Source of the DNA: Athene noctua
Lineage: Eukaryota > Chordata > Aves > Strigiformes > Strigidae
Assembly: GCF_965140245.1 (NCBI RefSeq)
Contig: NC_134040.1
Span: 19,119,056-19,183,055, forward strand
Direction: 5' to 3'
DNA: 64,000 bases
The notes beneath the pieces are model-generated. The model was not told the origin of the DNA, made no database searches, and saw only the letters and a program-made list of their open reading frames with translations. Each line of letters begins with the position of its first letter. The first letter of the stretch is position 1. This document shows, one piece after another, positions 38,691-49,880 of the stretch. A program made the position numbers and the translations under genes.

Positions 38691-39206
38691 AATGATATTA
38701 ACAATGTACTGTAAGTGCTCTGGGGCTTCAACCCTGTTCCAGAGCAGTTTGGATCAGTCCGTGGCAAATGGTGGGGCTGTGTTTCCAGCCCTGGGGCAGT
38801 TGATTCCAGGTGTACTGGACACACCTCCAGGTAAAAGCAAACTGTGGCCTGCACTCTGCTGCCAGAGGGATGGAGAAAAATGCATTGGCAATATCAGTCG
38901 TGGGATACCACTTGGCTGCCTTCCACTCTAGTTCATACTGAAGATCTAGCCTGTCTGGCACAGCAGCACTCAGTGGTGGCATGACTTTATTCAGGCCACG
39001 ATAGTCAACTGTCAATCTCCCCTCTCCATTAGACTTTCGCACTGGCCATACGGGGCTGTTAAAGGGGAAACGCGCCTTGCTGATGACTCCTTGGTTCTCT
39101 AGTTGATGAATCAGTTTATGGATAGGGATTACAGAGTCTCAATTGGTGTGATACTGCCGTCAGTGCACTGTTGTAGTGGCATTTGGCACCCATTTTTCTT
39201 TGATCC
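38691..39206 (-). pseudogene. ERV reverse transcriptase palm and fingers remnant
   Basis: The frame 39042-38728 shows the RT fingers and palm: LTVDYRGLNKV, then TDIANAFFSIPL with the first catalytic Asp (38895-38893), then LPQGWKHSP. It ends at a TGA where the frame shifts. In the shifted frame, the position of the YxDD active-site box reads YIVN (38708-38697), so both catalytic aspartates are gone. The part 39206-39043, joining protease to RT, is also broken. Confidence 0.88.
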
Positions 39207-39640
39207 TCAGCAAACCCAAACAGAAGGATCCTCTAAGAGACCAGGTAACACAGACGGCTGTTTAATTCCTTCTGTTTCCAAGGCAGCTATACCAAAAGCC
39301 CACCAATACCCTTTTGGGTCCTTAAAATACCCTCTTCTGAGATAATCTATCCCAAGAATACATGGAGCGTCTGGGCCAGTCACAATGGGGTGTTTTTCCC
39401 ACTCTTTTCCACTTAGGCTCACCTCAGCCTCCAATACAGTCAGCTCTTGAGACACACCTGTCACTCCTGAAATACAAATGGATTCTTCCCCTTAAAAATT
39501 TGACAGTATTAGGGTGCATTGAGCACCAGTGTCCACTAAAGCCTTATACTGCTGAGGGTCAGATGTGCCAGGCCATTGAATCCACACCGGACAATAAACT
39601 TGACTGTCCCTGTCCTCTGCCTGGCTGGAGGCAGGGCCCC
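39207..39640 (-). pseudogene. ERV aspartic protease remnant
   Basis: The retroviral aspartic protease cleaves the Gag-Pol precursor. The active-site motif LVDTGA is intact, with DTGA at 39533-39522. An in-frame TAA follows at 39494-39492. After it the frame continues for 86 codons, with a GPDAPCILGIDYL segment typical of the second half of the enzyme, and runs toward RT. The early stop would remove most of the enzyme. Confidence 0.85.
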
Positions 39641-41333
39641 TCTAATGTTGGTCATAATACCTGCTATCGACAAATGGGTTAGTGTGGTGTGCACGGGTTT
39701 CAGTCTCATCTTGATCCCTCACTTCTTGTGAATATAAATCAGAAGTTCTTCTCATAGGATCATGGACAAAGTCAACCTTTCTGCTCTGTTTGGGCACTTG
39801 ATTGCTGAAAACCGGAGCAGCACTTCTCCTAAAAGAACCCTGTTTTGTAGTTGTTCTTCCTTCCAACTCACATACCTGCTCTTCTAGGAAGTAGGCAGGT
39901 TTTCCATCCCATTTCTTCATGTCTTCTCCATATTCATGCAGGCGATGCCACAGCTTTCCCCATGATGTATACTGTATCTCTTGAGTAGAGAAATGATTGC
40001 TCCTAATAGACGAGATCATTGTCTGTGCAGGTGGGGAGTAGGACATGTCCTCTTTAAATTGCTGGAATTCTTGAGATAATTTCTCCACAGCTGTGACAAG
40101 GGAGGAAGAGAGACTTTCTTCATATTTTCATAGTCGGCGAGCCAATTCATCAACTGTTGGTCCCCCTTCGTCTCTCCAGTCCATTACTGCTAATGCACTG
40201 GCATATGATGATGGTGTGCTCTGTACAAACTTCCAACCACATGGGCTGGGTGCATCGGACTTCAGCTGGATCTGTGGGTAGCTGTGCATCATCTGGGTCA
40301 TAGTAAACCATGCTCCCTCAAGTATTGAATACCTCTCTCCACAGTGGTCCACTTCCTTGGATGACATAAAAAATCTTCCTTGAAGAACCTTTCCCTCACA
40401 CTTGACAGGAGTTGCCTCCAGAGACAGAGATTTTGTGTCTTCTTTACAATGGTTTTGTCAATGGCCCCTTCCCTAGACAGGGATCCCAGCTGAGTGGCCT
40501 CCCTGTCCTCTAATTCCACACTACTGGCCCCGCTATCCCAGCACCGGAGCAGCCATTTAACAAGTTGCTCACCTTGAAGGCAGCTGAAATCTTTTTGCAT
40601 GTCTCACAACTCATCAGGGATAAGGATCGGGTGACTTATCACTGGCTCTGCCCCCTCCTCCTGTTCTCATGATGGGCCTTGTTCATCGTCACCCTGTAAA
40701 CTGCGAGGGGATTTTCTTGTGTGTTCTTTCTTATGTATGGGAGCAACTGACACCATCATGGGTTGATCCTCTGGTTCAGCTGCAGCGCTTGTCCTCGGGG
40801 TTGTAGTGCCTGCAGTTTCTGTTGAGGATTTTGGAGTGTTTGCACTGTCTGTTAGTGTGTTACCAGGTGCAGAGCCCTTCTCTTCCTCTCGAGGGTGCTG
40901 AACAGTGTTTAATAGCACTCAGTAGGAGTGGGCTAGGCCCCAGCATGTTGCAGTGAGCTACAACTCTAGAATTACCTGGGTGACAACATAGTTTTTCCAA
41001 ATATTTTACTAGTTCTTTAGGATTCTGCACCTGTTTGGGAATGAAGTTCCAATACACCAGAGGTTCCCACCATTCTAGTCACTTGCCCATGCTACTCCAC
41101 ACCCCAAAATACTTATAATTCTCCAACCTTGGGGTAGGTTTCCACATGATAGTCTTAAATAGTTGATTAACCCTGAACAAAACCTTAACCACATGCAGGA
41201 ACACACTAGCTTCTAGCAGTACTACGACCATGTTAATATTAACATTCCAAGGATGTTTGAAATTTATGAATTTCTCAAACACAATTGTAAATAGTCCCAG
41301 GATTGATGACTGCATCCTATCATAGATCATCAT
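39641..41333 (-). pseudogene. ERV gag remnant
   Basis: Gag builds the capsid. The region between the leader and the protease is a chain of broken frames. From the N-terminal side: 41333-41082, a hydrophobic start with TGA at 41081-41079 in frame; 41057-40860; 40918-40667, a Ser/Thr/Pro-rich linker; 40600-40298, with a conserved KWTTVERGIQYLRE segment; 40367-40128, with WKFVQSTPSSYASALAVM; and 40088-39642, with LWHRLHEYGEDMKKWDGKP. At least three in-frame stops and several frameshifts separate them. No CCHC zinc knuckle was seen. Identification rests on position before the protease and on resemblance to avian ERV-L-like gag. The true start codon is uncertain. Confidence 0.75.
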
Positions 41334-41485
41334 TACATAGTTCAGAAAAAATGAAATCTTAACCTAGCTCTCATGGATGGTGAGCAACAGCATGGGAAAT
41401 ACATACGGCAAGCAAGATGATAAAATTTTAAGGAGCCAAGCAATAAACATTATGACCCAAATCTGTTGTTGAATCTCAAAGCCCT

Positions 41486-41503
41486 GGCCCATACTGGGTG
41501 CCA
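41486..41503 (-). promoter_or_regulatory. Primer-binding-site-like segment, tRNA-Lys type
   Basis: The minus strand reads TGGCACCCAGTATGGGCC, six bases downstream of the 5' LTR end. It matches the lysine-1,2 primer-binding sequence at 13 of 18 positions by my count, including the invariant TGG start. The position is right for a PBS, though the 6-base gap is longer than the usual 0-3 bases. Confidence 0.55.
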
Positions 41504-41509
41504 AAAGAC

Positions 41510-41919
41510 TGTTGTGGTTCGAACTCAGTTGGTAGCAGATCACCATGTGGCCAGTCATTTACCCCCCACCCCCAGTGAAATAGGGAAGGGACAAAAAAAA
41601 AGTTTGTAGGTTGAAAAAAAAAAAATTTGTAATAGTAACAAAACAACAGTAACAGTAGTAAGTCCAAATGGGTAATATACAGTAGTTGCTCACCAACTGG
41701 TATGCAGCCCGCCCCCAGCAGCGACCCCAACTGCACCAGAACTCCCGCTGCCAACCGACCGGGAAACCAAAACCAGAAACTGAGAGCACCATCCCCTTAT
41801 ATACTGAGCATGATGCCCCAGCATAAGGATACTCCAATGATCAATCTGGGCCCAGCCCTCTAGCTGTGCCCCGTCTCAGCCCAAGAAAAGTTAACTCTAT
41901 CCTGGATGAAACCAGGACA
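41510..41919 (-). repeat. 5' LTR, apparently full length (about 410 bp)
   Basis: In the element's sense it begins TGTCCTGGTTTCATCC at 41919 and ends CGAACCACAACA at 41510, so it has TG...CA ends. A TATATAA box sits at 41803-41797 within CAGTATATAAGGGG. It shares its downstream half with the partial 3' LTR at 36096-36331. Two A-runs of 9 and 12 bases (+ strand) lie near the end. Confidence 0.9.
41797..41803 (-). promoter_or_regulatory. TATA box of the ERV 5' LTR
   Basis: The minus strand shows TATATAA followed by GGGG, about 115 bp from the U3 start. It is typical of the core promoter of this LTR group. It is directed into the provirus and, beyond it, toward the KCNIP4 alternative exon. Confidence 0.7.
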
Positions 41920-41924
41920 GCTGT
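41920..41924. repeat. Target-site duplication, right copy (GCTGT)
   Basis: Matches GCTCT at 36091-36095 in four of five bases. Confidence 0.6.
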
Positions 41925-44900
41925 CTTGCCCAAAGAGGAGTCCCAGACAGAGATTTCATGGTTTCCTTGACATGTATTTGTCCTCACAGACCTCACTTCC
42001 CCTTCTCCTCCCTGTCTGTAAGCACCCCTCATCTGCTGCCACTCCCAACGCCCAGCCATCTGAGAGACAGTATTGCTCTTCGCTTTCGTGAGATTTTTCG
42101 TTTTTCCCAGGTCATTCACTGGGAATTGCTTTTATTCCTCAGCAGGAGTAGTGGGAAATGAGGGGATTCTGGGCATGGGCACTTTCACCTGCCCATCTGT
42201 TGACTTTTTGATGGGACACTGATTTCTTACTGGCCCCCCAGCAGTTAAAAAATACTTAAATTTACCAAGCTATTGATCACTGCATTACTTGTTAATATTG
42301 ATACAATCTCTGCCTTTGATTCAAGTAAAGTTAGATTCAACTTTACACTAATGAAAGGCTCCTGACTTCCAACCAACAGCATTCTTGCAGAGGTCTGGGC
42401 ACAGCTGCTGATATATACAAAAGCACATTCAAGAAACAATTGTTTAATCAGCTGAAATTTCAAGTCATTAAGACTCAATCTCCAAACACATTTAGCGTGC
42501 ATCCTAGAATCTTCTATCAGGCTATTATTTGTTTTCTCTAGTACAGTTATTTAAGCACAGAATCCAGCATGATCGATGTAGTAGGAAAGAAAACCCATTA
42601 TAGGAGTTTGGGGGCTTTTTTTCCACCCCTTCCATGCATTCCAGCAAGCATACTGCCAAACCGTCTTAAATTTCATGAGGCATTTAACTTGAACAAATGC
42701 AGAACAGAAGCTTGATCAGAGTGTTGTGTAGAAAAATCCTGCCCTGACTACCCGCTGTACAGATACTGAACTGACTTGGAACTGTGCAAAGATTCAAATA
42801 CTCTCCTTCATTTCTCTAGATTCTTAGTACTATTATAATTACAGTGCACATTCAAACATTATTAATTCGCATACATTAGAGTGCAGTAACTCCAGCTGTT
42901 TTAGCAGCAGCATCTCCTTACACACACAATTGCAGGCTTTCCTGCTGCTGTATTATATTGGTGATTTTCATAAATAATAATACACTTTTAAATAGCTTTC
43001 TTTCACTGTCTTATGCAGTGGAAAAAGCAGTTTAAGTAAGATGAGTAAATATATTTTTAATAATGTATTAGTTCTATACATTCCCATTGCATCTTCTGCA
43101 TTGAAAACAATTACCATTGAATGAAACATCCCTGAGAAAAGCTAATAAATACATTTTACCAAGAGAAAAAATCACAGGCATTAATATATTATGTTTGAAA
43201 ACTTTTTGCAGCAGTTTATCATTAAATTCCTTTGTTACAAAAGCACTGATTGGTATCTCACAGTAAACTAACATGTATACATTCATAAACCTTTTCTATT
43301 CCCATCTCAAACATATCCTGTCTGCATGGATCATCCTTGTTGTGCTGAGTTTCATGCTGGGTAATAGAGGCTGAAAAGCAGGATCGTTGTTAATGAAGCT
43401 GTTTTCAAAGCAGGTATGGCATGTTTGACACACTGTTCTTTAGAACAATCAAAGTTTTTAAACATGGCTTTTTGCTCAAAGGCTGTTCAGTGTTCTCATA
43501 AGGAACACCTCATTTAGAGCCTCATGACTCATCTGCTCAATTTCCTCAGAACTGAAGAGGGTACTAAGATAAGTTTAGGGTGATAAAAATGTCATCAAAT
43601 GAGACAAGATAGAAAAGACAAAAAAGTTATTTTAACTTAAAGTGTAAAAAGTGTGAGCAATCCAAATCCAAGAGCTTTTCATTTTTTTTCGGAACATCTC
43701 AAAGGAAAATCTTAAAAGTGGATGAAATCCTGGCCAGAGACATCAATCATAATGCTGATATTGTTTCAACTAAATTAATGTTTTCACCTGCTGCAGTTAA
43801 AGATTGTACCCATCAAGGCTTACTTTAAAAACAATTTTTTTTTTTTTTTTTATTGCACGCTTACATGGGTTGTCTGAATTAGCTTTTGATTATTAATGGA
43901 ACTTCGGAATCTAATCCATTTAAATATTATCAATTTGTAATTCAATTATATTTCCAGATATGGACAAAACTGAAATAAGTGATAACCATAGTACCATCTA
44001 AATTAATAGCTTCCAGCATGGATTTAATGATTTAAATGACAATGCAGACATCCATCAGCTGTCTCCTGAATGATCTTTTAAGTGTTACAGTGTGGATTGC
44101 TTGTTAATATTCTATTTAAAGAATACAAACAGCACTATTATAATTCAACTACATTCTTTATTAGTATTATTTCCAACTAGACTTTATTTTCACCCTGCAA
44201 TTTTGCTGTGCGTGCTGTGGCATGCATCTTACGTTCAGATTTTCATGTTAGATAAGAATAGTTTCCTCCTGGTGCACTGCATAATTTATATGCTTTGCAA
44301 AAACACTGATAAACAGAAATTATGTGACTGACCAGAGAACATCTATAAAAAATGTGGTAATATCTTAGTACCAAGACATATCAGATTTATGAAGCACAGA
44401 CAGAATTGGTAGAGAGAACTGTCAGCTTTGTGAAGAAGAGGAAACTATCTTCTTCCCCACTGGAACAAGAGAAAAACACGTGCATGTATCTCTGTTCTGG
44501 GCTATGATTTGGTTCAGCAATCAATTCAATTACAAGGTTTTCTGATAGTGCAACTTTGGCTAATATTACATGGGAGTTATGTAGTCATTTGAAACAGTAA
44601 TTCTTATTTAAACAAAAGATGAAATTTTTCAAAGAAAACATTTCTGAAGTGCTGTCAAGATTCTTTTGCAGTCCAGTAGCACTCTCTCGATGTTATCTTA
44701 GATGAGACACATTTAATTTTATGCCAGCATTTTGCTGATAAATGGTTGAAAAAGAAAACTCTCTGTTGAAGAGGGCTGCAGGGAGAGTGCCATAGCTTGT
44801 CACACAGGTTGGTGTGGTGGGAACTGTCCAGAAGTTCCATGGAGGAAAAAGCAGTATCCAGAAAGATTGTATGTTTACTTCAACTTTGATAAATCAGGAA

Positions 44901-45828
44901 GAAAAAAAAATAAATTGTTGTATTAGTGATACCAAAAGTTGCAGCTAAATCTGAATGGATTAGTACGTTTGCATTTTATTACCTATATAAACTAATTTGA
45001 TTTAAAGGAAGCTCATAGCATATCAGGCTAAAACAAGAGTGGAAATGATTTTATGAAATTGCAAATGATGCGCTAGGTGCTGTCACAACTGACTCAATAT
45101 TGTGTGAAAAGAAAAAAAGACAGCTTTAGTGGTTGCCTCCTGCAATAGGGTCTTATAACTAATGTGAAAGAAACATCTAACCTTTAGCATGAAAAGGTGT
45201 TAGTGATGACAACAAATCTCTCTCGATCTTTATGACTTACCAGAAGACTCACAAATCCATGTCAAAACCCTAGACTGTCTTGTCAGTGAACCTCAATGAC
45301 AAGCTAGATACTATAAAAAAATCCTTCTAACTCCACTTCTGAGATTTACTGTGATAAAAAAAGGCAGTCAGGATCCAGTTAGATCTAATATATAAGCCAA
45401 ATAATTTGAAAGAGTCAATTCCAAGAACTTTCTGGCAGGCAGAAGCCATACACTGTGTAAGAGCTATCCAGACATATGCAAAAGGATTCCTTCCTTTGAC
45501 TTAAAATGCACCTAACTGTTCTGAGCCACTCTAACAATACATAAGGTCCCATCTTTGTCTTCATAGAAGATATGGCTGTTGATAAGTATATTGCTGTAAA
45601 ACTTCAGACAAAGAAGCAATGCTTGGCTATACTGAATTCTCTTTTCAATAATAATTTAATAAAAACATGGAAATAAAAGATTACTGATGGATATCCAGTG
45701 ATAGAGGCAGCTGATTTCAAGAGCGTATTAGCAAGATGAACTTACTCAAACTTTATGCTAACATTACAGATTTCAAAACATAGTACAGAATTTGATAATT
45801 TTCTTGCAGTTCTTCCGTTATGAAAAAT
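41925..45828 (-). other. Non-coding stretch, probable intron
   Basis: AT-rich sequence without recognised exons or mobile elements. The only clear simple sequence is the T17 tract at 43835-43851. The first about 250 bases next to the LTR are somewhat GC-richer. Confidence 0.5.
43835..43851. repeat. T17 homopolymer
   Basis: Seventeen T on the + strand, followed by ATTGCACG. No element body recognised. Confidence 0.9.
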
Positions 45829-46320
45829 ACATAGAATAGGATAGAATTTTTCAGTTGGAAGTGACCTACAACAGTCTTCTAGTCCAACGGCCTGACCACT
45901 TCAGGGCTGACCAAAAGTTAAAGCACATTATTAAGTGTATTATCCAAATGTTTCTTAAACACTGACAGGCTTAGTGCATCATCCACCTCCCCCTGAAGCC
46001 TGTGACAGTGTTTGATTTCCCTCTTGGTAAAGAAATGCTTCCTAATGTCCAGTCTGAATCTCCCCTGGTGCAGCTTTGGACCATTCCCATGCATCCTGTC
46101 CCTCCGTACCTGGGAGAAGAGCTCAGCACCTCCCTCTGCACTTCCCCTCCTCAGGAAGCTGTGGAGAGCAATGAGGTTGCCTCCAGCCTCCTCCTCTCCA
46201 AACTACACACTCCAAACTAGTCCTTAGCTGCTCTTCACAGAAAACACCTTCCAGCCCTTTCACCAGCTTTGTTGCCCTGCTCTGGACACATTCGAGTACT
46301 TGAACATCCTTCTTAAATTT
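45829..46320 (-). mobile_element. CR1 LINE 3' fragment, antisense
   Basis: The + strand starts with ATAGAATAGGATAGAAT, the reverse complement of the CR1 octamer-type tail. It continues through CR1 3' UTR signatures in antisense: CTTCTAGTCCAACGGCCTGA, AGGAAGCTGTGGAGAGCAAT, TGCCCTGCTCTGGACACATT. It is a 5'-truncated copy of about 490 bp, as is usual for CR1. The 72- and 71-codon frames inside are incidental. Confidence 0.9.
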
Positions 46321-47559
46321 CCCTGGAAGAATTTAAAACAGGGACTTAATCACCCAATGAAAACAGTAGACATGACCAAGTGGAAACCCACCTAGACTAC
46401 GAAGTAGCAGATGAATTCAGCCAATTCATTTGTTATTTGTAAATTCTACTTGATTTGCATTACAACAACTAAGACACACCTAGCAAAAACAGTGGTTAGT
46501 GAAACCACCACCAAAATCATTTACGTTTTCTACACAAGGGAGAAAGGCGGGGGGGGAAAGGAACAAATCTGTCATCCAAGAGAAGCTGTGATAGTAGAAA
46601 TCAGACAACAACTACTAGTGATGCAAAAATACTTAATTTTACTATATGTGTCTGATGATTACTTGATAGCTATTAATTAATTACTTGAAAGCTATCTAAA
46701 AATACAATTTCTCATTGGTTGCTCTTTCCCAATAGAAAATTACTACAATATGTCCAGACAATAATTAAAATCTTAACTCTAACTTGTTTTAACTCTTAAC
46801 TTGTTAGCCACTTCTAGTCTAAGAATGTACAATGCATATATGTTCAAAATTCCTTTTGTTACGTTAAGGGATGAGTAATTTCTTCTTAAGATAGATGTGG
46901 GAAATCATATCTTTCACGAAGATAACAACAAGAACTGCAAACATTCCTCCAATAGTTCCATTATTAAATAATGTGGTATCACCCAAGACTAAGTCTCCAC
47001 TTCTAAGAATTATGTTCCTTTAGTAATACAAACTTCTAGTTCTGATACACACAATTATTAAGAATTCAGGTATCTTGAAAAACAAACACGGGATTGCTTT
47101 CTGCATAGACATGCAAATTCTCAATTTTGTGATCTGCTGATCAATGAAACCAATTGGCAATTTTCTGCTCCAGTCTGTAACTATTACATTTATCGGTAAG
47201 CAGATGCAACTGGTGACTAAACACATAAATGTCCATCGAAAGCCTCCATTACACCTTGTAATACAAGTTTTTCACATTAGTAGCATTTATTTCTCCATTG
47301 GTTCTCTTTTACCAAGATTAAGGGCATGTACAGGGATGTCTTGCTGAAAAGCCAACCCAAACTATCTAATGATCAAAATGTAAAATTCATTTGGTGAAAG
47401 TACATTATACTCCTCTGTGTTCAACACACAATCATAAATAAAATAGCATTAGTTTGAGTTACCTTAATGGAGTGCATCATTCCTTAATTTCTTCAAGGCA
47501 ATGGCTGTGTTTACTATGTATCCAGCTACTGAACCCTTCCACTGGATTGTGAACTAAAA
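46321..47559. other. Non-coding stretch
   Basis: AT-rich, nothing recognised. A short G8 run sits at about 46548-46556. Confidence 0.45.
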
Positions 47560-47596
47560 TAAGTCCTTCAAACCATTCTATGATTCTAGTCTATGG
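47560..47596 (+). mobile_element. CR1 3' tail remnant, sense
   Basis: CCTTCAAACCATTCTATGATTCTAG matches the terminal CR1 motif (CCTTCCAACC-like followed by ATTCTATG units). Only the tail is recognisable; upstream sequence to about 47500 may belong to the same decayed copy. Confidence 0.7.
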
Positions 47597-47640
47597 AAAC
47601 AAAAAAAGTAAATAACGTAATGACTATAGGGAGGGCTGTA

Positions 47641-47655
47641 TTTTTTTTTTTTTTT
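47641..47655. repeat. T15 homopolymer
   Basis: Fifteen T on the + strand, about 45 bp after the CR1 tail. Confidence 0.85.
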
Positions 47656-48185
47656 AATTTAAGGTGGTTCTCTGAAATGAGCCCAAGACAAAACATACTG
47701 CAGGCCAATTTATGGCTACCCTATCTGAGAGATGATCTGTTTTCTGCACCTAAGCATGCCCAATAAATTAAAAAGAGAATCAGAGGGGACACAAATGATA
47801 TATTTTATTGAAAGTCATTTGTTCCTGTCACTAAGAATTATGTCTAGTGTTCAAAGAGTTTTTAAACCTGCAGTCTGTGCTTTTACCTTAGAAACTGCCC
47901 CTGTTAACACACATCCCTTCTTGAACCTTATGGGTTCCCTTCTAAGGTGCAGCCACATGAGCCCCAGCAGAACAGGGGAGCATCACCCACTTGAGGCCAC
48001 TCCTACCCACCACTGAAGTCTTTTGCTCAGGTATGGGTGTGAAAGCAGCATCATGGCAAAGCACACCTAAGGATTCCCAATTTAACAAAATTAAATAGCC
48101 CAAACACATGAACCATTTAGGGTGGTATTAATGGCATGTAATGGCCCCTGAGTGCATTATTAGGCTTTGATGACCTTGAACAGCC

Positions 48186-48660
48186 TCACTTGGGATATCC
48201 TCCCCAATTCCTCTGTCCAGGAGCCCAGAGGCTCCAGTTCAGCTCAGGCCTGGGCACCTTGCCTGTGCTATGGCATGGTGGTACCCACTCTGGCCCCACT
48301 TCCTTGATGAACCTTGAACCTGTGTTAGAAGTGTCCATGGCTGTTTCCCCTGTGTTCCTGACTGGACTTTCTGGACTGACCTCCCATACCTGACTTATCA
48401 GGAAAGGTGATGTAACATCCAGATGGTTGACAGTGACTCTTTCCATCAGCATCACTGTCCTTCTCAGCCCCCAAGGGACCATGGCCTGGTCCATCAGGGC
48501 ACTGCCTGTGCTGGGAATAGAATCAGCTCCTGGCTTATCTCCTTTATGGAAGCAGCCCTTCTCTTTCAATCTCTGATGCTTGTTTGATCTACCTTTTCCT
48601 CTCCATACTTCCTCAACTGCTTCCCTACCGCCTTGACTGCTCTCTGGCAAGCCAGTGGAT
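48186..48660. other. GC-richer block with a 154-codon open frame, unidentified
   Basis: About 470 bp stands out by composition. The minus strand is open from 48650 to 48186 (154 codons, but the first ATG is about 53 codons in). I recognise no domain, signal peptide or membrane segment in it. Length alone is not persuasive in a GC-richer block. It may be an old repeat or a decayed retrocopy; splice sites were not obvious. Confidence 0.3.
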
Positions 48661-49069
48661 TCACATCTGCAAAACTAGAGAATGAAGAAGACTGAAGAAC
48701 ATAAGAAAGGGCCATTAATGAAAAGCAGTGCAAAGGCAATACTTCCTACAGTCATGGAGCAGTTAAGTGAATCTTTTTTTCTGTAAGGAATATGAGATAT
48801 GGGAATATATGCCCTGCAAATATGCAGGAAAAAGGAAGGCTTAAGAGCATGCATAGTTTCTTGTTATTATGATATAAAGGTGAGACACAGGAACATTAAT
48901 CCTACACTAAATTTCTCTATACTGTAATTCTTAGGCCACAAAAAATTTACACTTCCATGGCCAGGATCATTAACTGCCCTCAGGAGATGCTAGCAGACTT
49001 CGAACAAAATAAATTCCCCAAGGAAAACCCAAACCACTCCAGGACAAATCCATCTCGTTTATAAATAGA

Positions 49070-49880
49070 AAACCTCCAAAGATGGAGACTGCACCTCTGC
49101 GGGCAGCCAGTCCCACTGCTTGACTGTCTCTGTAAAAAGTCAGAGCCTCTCTTATTTCATTTTGTGACCATTATCTCTTGTCCTTCTGCCATGAAGCCCT
49201 ATGAAGAGGCTGGCTGTCTTCTCCATGACCGCCTTTTAGGTGCTGGGGTGCTGCTGTTAGGTCCCCCTGAAGCTGTCTCTTCTCCAGTCTGAAGAAGGTC
49301 AGCTCCTTCAGCCTCTCCTCAGCCAGCACATGCTCCAGGCCACCACTGAACACACTTTTGTTTATCAGTACTTTGTATCAGAGGACCCAAAACTGGATGC
49401 GACATTCTAGATGCAATCTAATGAGGTAATAATCATTCTTCTCAATCTACAGGCTGTGATCCTACCTGCTAATACAGCCTGGGATGCTCCTAGCTCTGCC
49501 CTGCTGAAGACAGCAATGTTCCAGGCAGCACTTTCAGCTTGCTCTGTTCCAGGATCCCCAGATGCTTTCCAGCAGAGCTGCTCCCCAGCAGGTATTCCTT
49601 CCCAAGTGCACAATTTGGTGTTTGTCCTTACTGCATGAGATTTCTCCTGATCATGCCTCCAATCTGTCTAGGTCTGGCTAGTGGCACACCAAGTTCTGGC
49701 ATCACCTGCAAACGCGTTGACAGTGCACTTCTTTGTGCTTTCCAGGTTATTGAGAACAAGCTGTGAAACAGGACAGGTCTCTGGCTGGATCCTTATGGTA
49801 CTCCACCTGTTATCAGCCTATCCACTAAGCCTGGTCATCCAAACAGGGCTTTTTTATCCACCTGGTTGTCCACCAATCCA
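49070..49880 (-). mobile_element. CR1 LINE fragment, antisense, diverged
   Basis: The + strand is the reverse complement of a CR1 ORF2 3' end and 3' UTR. Signatures in order include ACCTCCAAAGATGGAGACTG, TCTTCTCCAGTCTGAAGAAG, CTCCTTCAGCCTCTCCTCAG, GACCCAAAACTGGATGCGAC, TCCCAAGTGCACAATTTGGT and CATCACCTGCAAACGCGTTG. At about 810 bp it is the longest CR1 here and more diverged than the 45.8 kb copy. The short 3' tail at its low-coordinate end is not visible. Frames inside it (up to 123 codons) are not functional CR1 protein. Confidence 0.85.

Larger units (their letters stand above)
36096..41919 (-). mobile_element. Endogenous retrovirus, avian class III (ERV-L-like), defective, no env
   Basis: A nearly full-length provirus lies on the minus strand. 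From high to low coordinates it has a 5' LTR, a primer-binding-site-like segment, gag, protease (DTGA motif), reverse transcriptase, RNase H, integrase and a partial 3' LTR. The order, the lack of env, the LTR start TGTCCTGGTTTCATCC and the protein similarity fit the ERV-L-like group abundant in birds. Every coding region is broken by in-frame stops and frameshifts, so no intact product is possible. It has the same transcriptional sense as the KCNIP4 exon. Imperfect 5-bp duplications flank it. The LTRs, compared by eye over their shared part, differ at many positions, so the insertion is not recent. Confidence 0.92.

Noticed and set aside
36931..39682. Plus-strand open frames of 60-112 codons across the ERV
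   Set aside because: They are antisense to gag-pro-pol frames with recognisable retroviral motifs on the minus strand and carry no domains of their own.
41486..41530. Pol III promoter-like signal on the + strand (TGGCCCATACTGG, then GGTTCGAACTC about 30 bp on)
   Set aside because: The first part is simply the complement of the PBS, which by nature resembles a tRNA end, and the B-box match is imperfect. There is no tRNA fold and no nearby T-run terminator.
46002..46227. Two overlapping 71-72 codon frames
   Set aside because: They lie inside the antisense CR1 3' fragment at 45829-46320.
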